From: Stictocephala bisonia
Lineage: Eukaryota; Arthropoda; Insecta; Hemiptera; Membracidae
Length of the DNA stretch: 64,000 bases
NCBI GenBank assembly: GCA_035578905.1
Contig: JAQJVL010000674.1
Span: forward strand, 388,188-452,187
Reading direction: 5' to 3'
The stretch's first letter is position 1; the number at the start of each line of letters is the position of its first letter. Below the pieces are notes generated by a model that saw nothing but the letters and a program-made list of their open reading frames with translations, did not search any database and was not told where the DNA came from. A program made the translations under genes and the position numbers. Below, one piece after another: positions 22,867 through 32,068 of the stretch.

Positions 22867-23514
22867 CTAAGGAAACATTTGGTGTTGGTGGCTGGTAAAA
22901 CTTCCTACAGTAGGTGATGAGGCATTTGTCAAACCAGCTCTCACTTTTCTTTGGACCTCCATCACCTTTACAAAATCAATCTTTGCGTCGATTGGCAATG
23001 TTTTAACTAATAGAAGCAAAGAATCTAAAAAGCTATTGTCGTCGTCTGTTCCTGAGGTTTTGGTTGGACGGCTGTAGTCGTGAGTTCAGGGGATTTAAAG
23101 AAACTTAATAAATTTTCTTCAACTAGGAGTCTCCGTTTACTTGCTGGAAGTTTGGTGAAACTACTAGCTGTTCTTTTGGCTGTATGGCTTTTAGCAGGGA
23201 GAGATGAAAGTGGAGGTGTGTTCGAACCTGTGGAGGGTCCAGATTCAGAAAGAACCGGCACTGCATCAGGATGAGAGACGAGTGCTAGCTCTCCATCATT
23301 ACCTGGATCATCGAAGTCCTCTTCCAAAAATGGCTCTGACTCTTGATCGAGGCTTGATACTGTTGGAGATGGAGTATTGGTTGTGGCCAAAAACTCCAAT
23401 TGTCTGGAATATATGTATGCCCGGTTTTGGGCTGCTTGTCCTGAGACTGTCTTTTTCTTTGCACTCCTAAAATAGGAGTCCCGAACGTTCTTCCATTTCT
23501 TTATCAGCTTTCCC
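22867..23514 (-). pseudogene. Harbinger MADF-BESS protein, second exon
   Basis: The exon opens after TTTCTTTTCAG with LIKKWKNVRDSYFRSAKKK, the end of a MADF (Myb/SANT-like) DNA-binding domain. A Ser/Pro/acidic linker follows (QESEPFLEEDFDDPGND), then SFLDSLLLLVKTLPIDAKID and FVKVMEVQRKV, a BESS protein-interaction motif. One frameshift near 23040-23060 separates linker and BESS. The reading ends at TAG-TAA (22864-22869); a Gln/His-rich frame continues to 22678. In PIF/Harbinger elements the second protein binds the ends and helps move the transposase into the nucleus (known for the superfamily). Confidence 0.75.
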
Positions 23515-23573
23515 CTGAAAAGAAATTCTATTAGTATTGTATATTTATGAATAAAACAGCGTTATGCTTTCAG

Positions 23574-24342
23574 GTATGTGGGAAGTGGTTGCAGCATGAA
23601 GGAATTGCATTACAACTACAAACTTGGCCATTCAAAAGTGACGAAAATAATTAGAAGAGTTTGCATTGCAGTTTGGAAAAAATCCACACTGCATTGGTAC
23701 TCTAGATGAGAAACATGTTCATATAGTTCAACCAGACTTCAGTGGCTCTCAATACTTTAATTATAGGAAATTCTTTTCAGTGGTCTTATTTGTAGTTGCA
23801 GATGCTAACTACAGGTTTAATTATATTGATGTTGGCTCATGTGGAAGAGAATCCGATAGCACAATTTTTGAAAATTCAAAATTATACAACTTGTTGGAGA
23901 ATGGAGAGGCAGAATTACCAAACCCACAACAGGGACAACTGATGTTACAATGCTATTTGCTTTCGTTGGGGATGAAGCATTTTCCTTGCCAGATTTTGTT
24001 ATGAGGCCATATACAGGAAAATTCCTTTCTTATAATAAACAAATATTTAACTACCGATTATGTAAAGCACGTCGATATGTCGAATGTTCATTCAAAATAC
24101 TGACGAACAAATGGAGGATATTCCATCGAGCTATGGATGTAAAAAAAGATTTGGCAATTGCAATAATCAAATGTTGCTGCCTCCCGCATAACTTTGTGAG
24201 AACAAGAGAAGACACGCTTGAAATCAATGGATTGTATAACATTAGGTGCAACAACACAATCAGGCAAAGTGGACGGACACTCACTCAGAGAAGAAATGCA
24301 TTAGCAGAATATTTTGTAAGCAGAATTGGTGCCGTTCAGTAA
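23574..24342 (+). pseudogene. Harbinger transposase (HARBI1-like), exon 2 with DDE core
   Basis: Starts after TTATGCTTTCAG with YVGSGCSMKELHYNYKLGHS and KIIRRVCIAVW. A short deletion and shift follow near 23645; then come CIGTLDEKHVHIVQPDF (first catalytic Asp), VVADANYRFNYIDVGSCGRE (second Asp in IDVG) and, after a shift near 23940, LCKARRYVECSFKILTNKW (catalytic Glu), ending AEYFVSRIGAVQ and a TAA. This is a DDE_Tnp_4 domain with all three acidic residues still present, but two frame breaks make it inactive. Confidence 0.85.
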
Positions 24343-24502
24343 TTTAAAAATGGTCATATAAAAATGCCATGATTGACCAAGATGTCTGTCAACAGTTCCG
24401 CCCCAAAGTGCACTAAGTATTGAGAGTGGAAATTGTACCAACTTAGAAACACTTTTTATGCGTGTTTCTACAACATAAAAGTTCCAGTACTGTTTTTGTG
24501 TG

Positions 24503-24506
<4 letters not shown>

Positions 24507-24537
<31 letters not shown>
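24507..24537. repeat. Homopolymer run of 31 T
   Basis: A pure T run just after the Harbinger transposase and before the nested elements. It could be the A-tail of a retroelement inserted on the - strand or a slippage product. Confidence 0.6.
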
Positions 24538-24541
<4 letters not shown>

Positions 24542-25439
24542 AATAGTACGAGTGAATAGTGTGTACGGTTTTGTTTTAATTAAGCGCCATCCTTAAAAAT
24601 ATTTTATATGAAATAGAACAAAGATAATAAACAGACATTAAAACCAGGTATTTATTAAACGAAAATATCGCTGTATTAAAATATTATTGTTTATTAATTT
24701 GTAAATTGTAACACCAATAGTAATATCAATACAACACTGTATAGATAATAAATCATATACTGTATTGATCAGGTTTTGTTTGTTCGGTGACTAAATAGCA
24801 GAGTTGTAGTGGTTTTTCATCTAGTTTATTTTGATAAATATTGTTTATTAAACAAACTTTAGCCTAATAAATTTTGACTCAAAACTTTTGGATAAGTATG
24901 AATTTCTTAAGTTAGCATATCAAACCAAGTTAATCAACTAAATCAGTTAAAATAATTTCACATAAAATATTGACTTTCATACCTGGATTAAAACCAAATG
25001 TTTTTGTGCAGTCCATAATTTGCGATTTTAAGGAAAACTAACAAATTGGCTATTTGTAATAATAAATAAATATTTTTCTATAACTGAAAATACTCAAAGA
25101 ATAAATCAACACTCAATAAGACACTTATTTTTAATTTATATTAATCTTACAACAGGAAATAAGAAACTAACTTTGAACACTGTAGTCTAATATAGACAAG
25201 AAACTGCAAAACAAATAATTATTTATTTTTTATTTTCACGTTTCACCACATGTTTTAATTACCGAGGAAAAAAGGTTAACACCAAATACAGATCACCTGA
25301 TCAAGTAAAAGTAGTGTGTGCTACACTCTCAAGGTGAAATGTAGAACTACAATAAATCAAAACATATACAGTACTGTTGTTGTGAGAACTTCAATCTCCT
25401 TATGGCATGTGAAACTACATTAAACCACACAGTCATATG

Positions 25440-25670
25440 TTTTTTGTAAACAATTCAGATTCTCCATTTGAATAACATGGGATCTTTAGGAGCCCGTGGG
25501 GCGGGACCCTGTGGACGGATCTGCATCAAACTTCACAGAAACCATCTCGGGAGTATACAGGACAACATCCTAAAGTTTCATGGCGATCGGTTGGATGGTT
25601 TGGCAGCGCATAAACTTCAAACATATATATATATATACAAACATCCTCTTTTATAAATATAGATACAACA
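25440..25670 (+). repeat. RTE/SINE-type 3' tail
   Basis: The stretch CATCAAACTTCACAGAAACC...AAAGTTTCATGGCGATCGG, then TTGGATGGTTTGGCAGCGCA, a short (AT)n and ACAAACATCCTC resembles the conserved 3' ends of insect RTE-type LINEs and their SINEs, which share 'GTTTCAT..CGATCGGTT.....GTTT' before a simple-repeat tail. No RT coding is attached. Assigned on resemblance only. Confidence 0.4.
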
Positions 25671-26021
25671 GATTGGTAAATCTGTTGCTCATTTACTACA
25701 AATACTATATCAATAGAACAAACCAGGTTGACCTTCTGATTTGACCTTGAACAGCTGTTGTCTATCACTGCAACTGGCCCACATTACTGCCTGCAATCTG
25801 CATACCTTATCTCTTCTGTTTGCTTTAAACCACTGCCTACCTTATATCAAAATATTTAATTTGATTGGACTGCTTAATGAAATGAACGATTATGACTACA
25901 CAACACAGTAAAGCTCTCAAAACAACCTCACCCATAATTAAAATGGATACAGAAAAGAAAATTGAAGTATAAAGACAACCCCCTATAACCTTGCCAGAAA
26001 ACGGTACCAATGAAATTTAAC

Positions 26022-26640
26022 TAATCTGTTGTATGCCAAACAGATGCTATTGAAAATATATCTTGTACAAATGAACTATTGAGCTCAAATTGGCTCACTG
26101 ATGATACAGTGCAGAAATATACAAACCTATTAAATATCAAAATTATCAAAGGGAATTCTTGCAATATTATAAACCCCTTAATAGTGCATGCTGTTAAAAA
26201 TCTGGCAGATTCAAATGTCTTTCTTGACCCCTTAGATATCAAAACTAAAGAGTTGCTAATAATGCTGATCAATGATTCAGTTCACCTTACCCAAGAAGGG
26301 GGCTCACACTGGAGCTTATTAGTGTACTGTAAATCTCGAAAGAAGTTTTTGCATTGTGACTCTATAGAGGGCTACAGTAAAACTTCATCTCGATTGGTCG
26401 CTGAACACTTTTTCACTTATTTGGAGGGAAGGACAATGGAAAATGAATGTAATATAGAGCAAATTAAAGGACCTTAGCAAATAAATAACTTTGACTGTGG
26501 TGTTTACATGATTTCTGCTATTGAAGTGGTAATGGGCTGCTATCTAAATAAGGGGGAAGGAAGCTCTCAAGTACTTGAAAATACTACCTTAAATAAAAAG
26601 GATTTAATAATAAAGAGATCTACAATGGCTTACATCTTGA
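26022..26640 (+). pseudogene. SENP8-like Ulp1 (C48) cysteine protease domain in a mobile element
   Basis: About 205 codons aligning along their length with SENP8/NEDP1, the protease that removes NEDD8: LLSSNWLTDDTVQKYTNLLN, FLDPLDIKTKELLIMLIND, GGSHWSLLVYCKSRKKFLHC and INNFDCGVYMISAIEVVMG. The catalytic His (HWSLLVY), Asp (HCDS), oxyanion Gln and Cys (FDCGVY) are all present. One TAG stop at 26475-26477 lies just before the Gln, and no start codon is visible. The reading ends against a short dispersed repeat and resumes beyond it. Many eukaryotic transposons carry Ulp1-type proteases, but the SENP8-like subtype next to the two domains downstream is unusual. It lies in the intron of the Harbinger MADF gene. 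Confidence 0.85.
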
Positions 26641-26645
26641 ATAAC

Positions 26646-26816
26646 CCACCGGCTGTTCATTTGTCATTGGGCTATTAATTAATGACACTTTCTAAGGAAT
26701 AGTCGGCCTTAGTTTGTAACAATGACTACATTCGCTCATCACACTCATTCGAAATCCATATTCGCCCATATCTTGACGATTGGCGTCTTATGAATAAATA
26801 AATAAATCTCGCAAAC
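26646..26816 (+). repeat. Dispersed repeat, short copy interrupting the Ulp1-element frame
   Basis: It starts CCACCGGCTGTTCATTTGTC and ends CATATTCGCCC...ACGATTGGCGTC with an (AATA)n tail, the same ends as the 0.77-kb repeat at 9134-9904. It separates the Ulp1 domain from its continuation (ANINDDVLTLMIVSLND...). Confidence 0.65.
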
Positions 26817-27150
26817 ATAAATGATGATGTTTTAACATTAATGATAGTAAGCCTTAATGACATTAATAAAGAAACATTATATGCAGTAAAGAAGACTGTT
26901 GATAACAAAACAATTTGAACATTGGAGAAAAGTTAAAAATAAAACGCTAGTGGACGAAGATCCCATTTATCGTGATAAAGTTGCAAATTTCACTCCTATA
27001 CATACAACTGATTCTTTTGAAATTTTAGCCCATATGGAAGATGATGAAGTAAATCATATTTCTTACAATGAACAGACAGACATATTACCCTCTGACCTTC
27101 CAAATACCTATCAGTAAAAAAATCTCTCAAGAAAAAGCCGAAGCATAAAG
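26817..27150 (+). pseudogene. Linker region of the Ulp1-SGNH-macro coding unit
   Basis: Broken frames read INDDVLTLMIVSLNDINKET, then HWRKVKNKTLVDEDPIYRDK and SLKKKPKHKVEV, acidic and then basic low-complexity sequence that leads without a gap into the SGNH domain. No fold was recognised. At least two frameshifts and one stop are present. Confidence 0.55.
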
Positions 27151-27690
27151 TAGAAGTTAGTAAACATAATATTTCGTTGCTTGCAGACAGTCATGGTAGG
27201 GGATGCACCTCACTTCTTCAAAATGAGCTTGGACATGATTTTGCCATTAAGAGTATTTTTAAACCAAATGCTAAACTAAATGCAGTTATTGAATATCATA
27301 AAAAGCTGACTGCAAAATTCACAAGTAGTGATTATATAATAATTATTGGCAGAACTAACAATGTAAAGTTGTAAACAAAAGCATCAGATCAGGAAGTGTC
27401 TACAATTGCAGATTCTTTAAAAACAAATGTAATAATTCCAAACATCCCTCACTGTTTTGATAAGCTATGGCTTAATAAGAAAATTACAGAAATAAATAAA
27501 TTGAGAAATTCTAGTTTGACTGAATTAGCAATGCACAAAGTAAATAAGATAATACTTATAAATGATACTAAATTTTTCAGAAATGATCACACCAAACATG
27601 GCCTACACTTAAGACATAATGGCAAGAAAAAGTGTTGTAGGATGATAGTGGATGAAATTAAAAACAACTTAAGCACACAACGTCAAAACA
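27151..27690 (+). pseudogene. SGNH/GDSL esterase-like domain
   Basis: The reading NISLLADSHGRGCTSLLQNE contains the DSHGR form of the GDS block with its nucleophile Ser. Next come FKPNAKLNAVIEYHKKL and YIIIIGRTNNV (block III, usually GGTNN, here with Gly changed to Arg). After a stop at 27372, NVIIPNIPHCFD and DHTKHGLHLRHNGKK carry the final catalytic His block. The pattern 'LaDSHgr.....f.v....kPnA......DyviI.gGTNNv....vi.p.iPhRfD....n......HGlHLn..Gk' occurs in SGNH domains associated with arthropod mobile elements; CR1-type LINE ORF1 proteins also carry an esterase. One stop and one shift separate the blocks. Confidence 0.75.
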
Positions 27691-27720
27691 AAGTAACTAA
27701 GTCGTCATTTCAGAATAAAA

Positions 27721-28215
27721 CAAATAAATGCCCTATTAGAATTAAGGAAGGTAACAAGAAACTGGAGATTGAGGCCCACATAAATAATTCTAATGTAACC
27801 TTTGCTCATTGTATCTCTGGCCATTTTGGATCAGACAGACAAATGAGTGTTAGAGTGGCAATAACTTTTAAAAATAGCTTTGGTAAATCGCTTGTATCAG
27901 ATCTTATTGATACTCAGGTAACTTTTCAACAGAACCAGAATAAAGCTGGAGTGTTTGGTTTAGTGAAAAAAGACAGATACTACTTGAAGCCAACCTTTGA
28001 CAGATATGACACTGCAATTAAAACAACTTGCAATGGTATTTAAAAGAAAAGGACTACGCCATCTTATTTGCTTCCCAATGCGTGACCAAATTTCTATTGA
28101 ACACAAACATTTTCAGTTTCAACGTTACACAAGAGCACAAGTGGACATAATTTCATCTAATCAGTACTCTCAAAGAGTACTAAGGAATGGCTTACCTCAT
28201 CACATATTTTTGCAA
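27721..28215 (+). pseudogene. OARD1-like macro (ADP-ribose-binding) domain
   Basis: The reading IKEGNKKLEIEAHINNSNVT, FAHCISGHF, RQMSVRVAITFKNSFGKSLV, FGLVKKDRYYLKPTFDRYDT and, after a +1 shift near 28000, MVFKRKGLRHLICFPM matches human OARD1/TARG1 ('LAHCISED..M.aGIAv.FkkkFG......Yy.iTKkr..hKPTyenL......HC...g...l.mPrIGCGlD'). OARD1 removes ADP-ribose from acidic residues of proteins. The His-Cys-Ile-Ser start and the Lys-Pro-Thr loop are kept, but the GIA motif is RVA and the GCGLD loop is not visible, so catalysis is doubtful even before the frameshift. It follows the SGNH domain by about 30 codons. Confidence 0.8.
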
Positions 28216-28260
28216 CGGATTATGAGGTAAGCAATCCGTTGCAAAAATACCTCATAATCC
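28205..28260. repeat. Two overlapping inverted repeats
   Basis: Arms of 17 bp at 28205-28221 and 28233-28249 (core TTGCAACGGATT with AATCCGTTGCAA), and a second pair GGATTATGAGGTA (28217-28229) with TACCTCATAATCC (28248-28260). The two hairpins share bases and so exclude each other. Confidence 0.8.
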
Positions 28261-28439
28261 AATTTGATTGTATCCACTCCGCAATTAAGAATCCAATTGC
28301 TAACTGAATATCCACCTTTATCTCTGCAATCAAAACAACAGTATGGGCCGCATACTTGTAACCAATCAAATGAATATATATTTAGAATTAGGATGTATTA
28401 TATACATCCACTCTTAATATATATTAGAATTAGGAAAGA

Positions 28440-28853
28440 TTGTTCATAAGAATCCAAATACTTTTGATAGTTATAAATTTACTCATAGTTATAATACTCG
28501 AAATTGTGATTGATTGTATAAATATCCTCCTCATAGAAGCAAACACTTTGAATAAGCTCCTTTATATGTGTTTACAAATATAATATAAAATACAACTGCC
28601 ATTGAAAACTCAACCTTATAATAAATTTAAAACCAGTTTAAAAAACATACTCTGTAAAAAAAGAGTACAAGAATTCTTAAATGATGATCTTAATACTGTA
28701 AGTTAGAGAGTAATTACTAGACCAGACTAGGCATTACTTCTTATGCCATTATAAATTTACTAGCCTACTTATTGACCATGTACCTATTTGTATTACTGAA
28801 TGTAATTTTCACAAATGTTTATGTACAATAAATGTTGTCTATTGTCTACATTT
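28440..28853 (+). mobile_element. LINE ORF2 C-terminus and 3' end
   Basis: Broken frames read YKFTHSYNTRN, YPPHRSKHFE, APLYVFTNI and FKTSLKNILC followed by VQEFLNDDL, the usual C-terminal tail of CR1/Jockey-like RT proteins ('h.hnTR.....p..r....e..p.y.g..iyN.LP......F...lk..L....fYs.dEfl'). The 3' end TGTACAATAAATGTTGTCTATTG... is closely similar to the one at 62900-62930. It may be the 3' part of the element whose first ORF carries the Ulp1, SGNH and macro domains, with the RT core deleted; this link is inference. Confidence 0.6.
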
Positions 28854-29084
28854 TTACTGAAAATGTTTATTTTCTTTCATTTAATGGGTTTTGAAAATCA
28901 CCTGTTATTATTTTTTTAAATAACGCATTGTGTGCACATTTATCGTGGCTTGATAACTTTCTGATTGCAATAAATGCATTTAATAGAGTCCTATTTATAT
29001 AAAATAAATTGTTGAGTGGCGTTTCTAAGTACAAAAGACCACAATATTATATTCTATTCATTAATTAAAGTAAATGTTTGCACT

Positions 29085-29268
29085 TACCTAAAGCATTCTG
29101 TTCCTTTTCAGTTTAGTCTTTAATGTCGGGGTATATTTCGCAGCACACTTCCTCCCACGCACTCCTCTACTTAATCTTGTCGTGATATTAAGGAAGATCT
29201 GTATTCCTTAATACATGGACGCTTCTGAACTGATAAAAATGTCATTATCGAATCCAGAGTGATCCATC
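29085..29268 (-). pseudogene. Harbinger MADF protein, first exon (decayed)
   Basis: On the - strand broken frames read MDHSGFDNDIFIS, SVQKRPCIKEYRSSLISRQ and SAWEEVCCEIYPDIKD, then a stop and a donor TTTAG/GTAAG at 29087. It corresponds to the start of a MADF domain ('LI..V..rp.LYd...y.d....AW.eV') whose end is at 23514. The intervening intron holds all the nested elements. The phase does not match exactly, in keeping with the visible decay. Confidence 0.6.
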
Positions 29269-29526
29269 ATTGAAGCACGCAAAAATCACACAGAAATATT
29301 GATATGTAGTACACTAGCTGCAGCGATAACCGGCTGCACGTGTGAACGGTCCCGAATGTCTACAGGTACTGCTAGACAGTCCTAGGTGGCATTTAACTGC
29401 ACCGGGCGTCATCTCTGCGATGTCGCTGCCTCCGTTTGCCCGAGTGTACTCGCTCATATGTCTCTGTGGTCCACTACAAAGCGTTGTGATGCCGCTGCAA
29501 CTGTCGCTCGTGTGCACCCAGCCTTA

Positions 29527-30370
29527 GTGTTTGTTATAAGTTGCTGGGAAGACTGTTATACAACAGAATATCACCCACTCTTAATCCTAATGTTCCAGTT
29601 GAGCAGCCTGGTTTTCGCCCTGGCCGAAGTTGTTGCGACCAGATCCTGGCTCTGACATGTTTTATCGAGAATAGGCTTGAAAAAAAACTAAACACATCTG
29701 CAGCTTTTGTTGATCTCACAGCAGCTTATGACACAGTATGGAGCAATGGTTTGTTATTAAAATTCTACAGCCTCCTTCCTTGTCACTTTCTATTGTGACT
29801 TTTGGAGTCAATGCTTCGTGCCAGGCTAATAAAAGTTTATCTCGGTCGTGAAGAAAGGTCTTTTAGACAGCTGAAGGATGGGCTGCCACAGGGGTCTGTA
29901 CTTGCTCCAATTTTATTTAACGTATTTACTGCTGACATTCCAATCACGAGTGCAAAGTTATTGCCCAATATATCTTCTTAGTGTTGTTATAAGTTGCTAG
30001 AAAGACTGTTATACAATAGAATATCACTCATTCTTGATTCTAATGTTCCAGTTGAGCAGGCTGGTTTTCGCCCTATCCGAAATTGTAGCGACCAGATCTT
30101 ACTTCTGAGATAATTTATCAAGAATGAGTTTGAAAAGAAGTTAAAAAACATTTGCAGCTTTTGACACAGTATGGAGCAAAGGTTAGTTGGTAACATTCTA
30201 CAGCCTCATTCCCTGTCCGTCTTTTGGAGTTAATGCTTAGTGCCAGATTAATAAAAGTTTATCTCGGTTGTGAAGAAAGCTCTTTTAGACAGCTGAAGGA
30301 TGGTCTGCCACAAGGGTCTGTACTTGCTCCAATTTTATTCAATGTTGACATCCCAATCACAAAGTCCAGA
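29527..30370 (+). mobile_element. LINE A copy 3 continued: RT palm, tandemly duplicated
   Basis: The first segment (29527-29957) reads LLGRLLYNRISPTLNPNVPV, FRPGRSCCDQILALTCFIEN, SAAFVDLTAAYDTVW (catalytic Asp) and DGLPQGSVLAPILFNVFTAD. The second (about 29957-30370) repeats the same RT portion from the YCPISLL position onward, with its own decay, through LPQGSVLAPILFNVDIPI. The two segments are tandem and in the same direction, so either a local duplication or two copies joined. Confidence 0.85.
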
Positions 30371-31566
30371 AAATTTATATATGCAGACGATCTTGCTTTA
30401 GCTTATCAACAAGGACTTCAAAGCTACTGAAAAAACACTCGCAAATGATCTTGCAACCCTCGAAGAATATTTTAGAATCGAAGAATATTTTAGAACCTGG
30501 AAGCTGAATCCTAACCTATTAAAAACCGAAGTAACCTGCTTCCACCTAAGTAAGAGGCTGGCTAATCGAAAATTAAACATCTTTCTAGAGGTGTAGAACT
30601 CTACCTCAATGATCATCCACAGCACCTGGTAGAACGTTAGATCGATTACTGACGTTTAAAAGCCTTCTTCAAAAAACAGCAGCTAAAATAAAAACCAGGG
30701 CAAATGTATTACATCATATTGCTGAAACAAACTTGGGGAGCCATTGCACACATCCTGCTTACTACTGCTTTGTCACTGGTTTATTCAGCTGCTGAATACA
30801 GTGCTTCCCCGTATGGCTAAATAGCGCTCATACAAAAGCGATTGATGTCCAACTTAATAGAGCAATGAGAGCTATTAGTGGTTCTCTCATGGCAACTTCA
30901 CTACCTTGGCTCCCAAAGCTGTGCAATATAGCTCCTCCAGAAATAAGACGTCAGAAGGCACTACGTAAAGAATTCAATAACATTTTGAACGCACCTCCCT
31001 ATTACCCAGGATCTCCCACAACAGAATGGTCGCTTCAAATCTCGAAACCCATCTCTACGTACTGCTTTCCAGTTGGGCAGAACAAATTTTTCACCCAATA
31101 CTACCTGGGCAATAGCGTGGAACAGTTTAGATGGACAAAATAAGTTCCTTATTAACGATACGTTAATACCTGTAGGTGGAATGAACTTCCCCCATAGGGA
31201 GTAGACATTATTGAATCGGTTCTCAACTGGAGTGGGCAGATGTAATTACTGGAAATACAAATGGAGATTGACAGTAGATTAGTCATGTGATTGCGGGAAG
31301 TCTATCCAAACAATGAATCACATAGTTTTAGAATGACCCTTGCGCTATTTTATGGAGAGATTAGCTAGCATAAATAATATAATCAGTGAGGTAGGTCTTA
31401 AATGGCTTTATAGATTGGATTTAGCTTTGTGACAGGAGATCATTTGCTATTTATTTACTTATTTTTAATTTTTATTATAATGTAATGAGATTTGGACTTT
31501 TTATCCAACTATAAAACTCAGCTTTTACATAATTTTTAAATAAAAAATAAAAATAATAATAATAAG
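30371..31566 (+). mobile_element. LINE A copy 3: YADD box, C-terminus and 3' end
   Basis: KFIYADDLALAYQQ (catalytic YADD) is followed by a decayed thumb (WKLNPNLLKTEVTCFHLS), NRAMRAISGSLMATSLPWLP, LCNIAPPEIR and degraded remains of a C-terminal Cys/His motif (C-x-CG...NH...C) at about 31290-31340. The element ends in an A-rich tail with (ATA)n at about 31535-31566. It supplies the 3' end of the family. Confidence 0.8.
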
Positions 31567-32068
31567 TAGCTGACAAAAAACCATACGATATATATATAAT
31601 AAATTTATGCTTACAGTAAGTTTGTATATTATTTACTTTAAACTGTTATTACTATTTTTTTAATATACCTAGTATACTAATAAGATGATAATTGACATTT
31701 CAAGATATAAAAGTGCCAAATATTATGGCCAAATTCAGAAATATGCATGTTGATTAGATACATTTGTAGTCAAAATATATTTTACAGTAATTTTACAACC
31801 ATACAATAACATTAATTTTGAGTACAAGCGACATTAGTTTAAGTGTCAAGCAACCAAAATTATAAATACAATAAAAATTTAACAAATATTGCACTAACTT
31901 TACTGTATTTTTTTATATATAAAACTATAACTTAAGCTTAAAAACAACAATTATAAACTAAATAACTCTATGTGTTTGATTGTTGCAAATTTCAGGAACT
32001 ACAAAACTTGTCTGCAGGTGGTGTTGCCTGTCAGTTGAAGCCAGCTGATTTCGTCATCAGAATAATTA
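31567..32068. other. Intronic sequence, nothing recognised
   Basis: AT-rich and non-coding, between the LINE A tail and an hAT-like MITE. Confidence 0.5.

Larger units (their letters stand above)
21514..29523. mobile_element. PIF/Harbinger transposon carrying nested insertions
   Basis: The terminal inverted repeats are about 45 bp: left GGCTGGGTACATACGAGTGA..., right (inward) GGCTGGGTGCACACGAGCGA..., with a 3-bp gap in the middle. A 3-bp TTA duplication flanks the unit (21511-21513 and 29524-29526), as is usual for PIF/Harbinger. It carries the two typical genes, a DDE transposase (+) and a MADF-BESS protein (-), and inside the intron of the latter a further 3-4 kb of other elements. That explains the 8010-bp length. 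A second LINE A segment at 29978 shows the unoccupied TTA site. Confidence 0.92.

Noticed and set aside
23025..23470. Overlapping + strand frames opposite the MADF-BESS exon
   Set aside because: They are antisense shadows; the - strand reading has MADF and BESS motifs and a splice acceptor.
29314..29655. Frames across the right Harbinger terminus
   Set aside because: They cross the element border and have no family resemblance.
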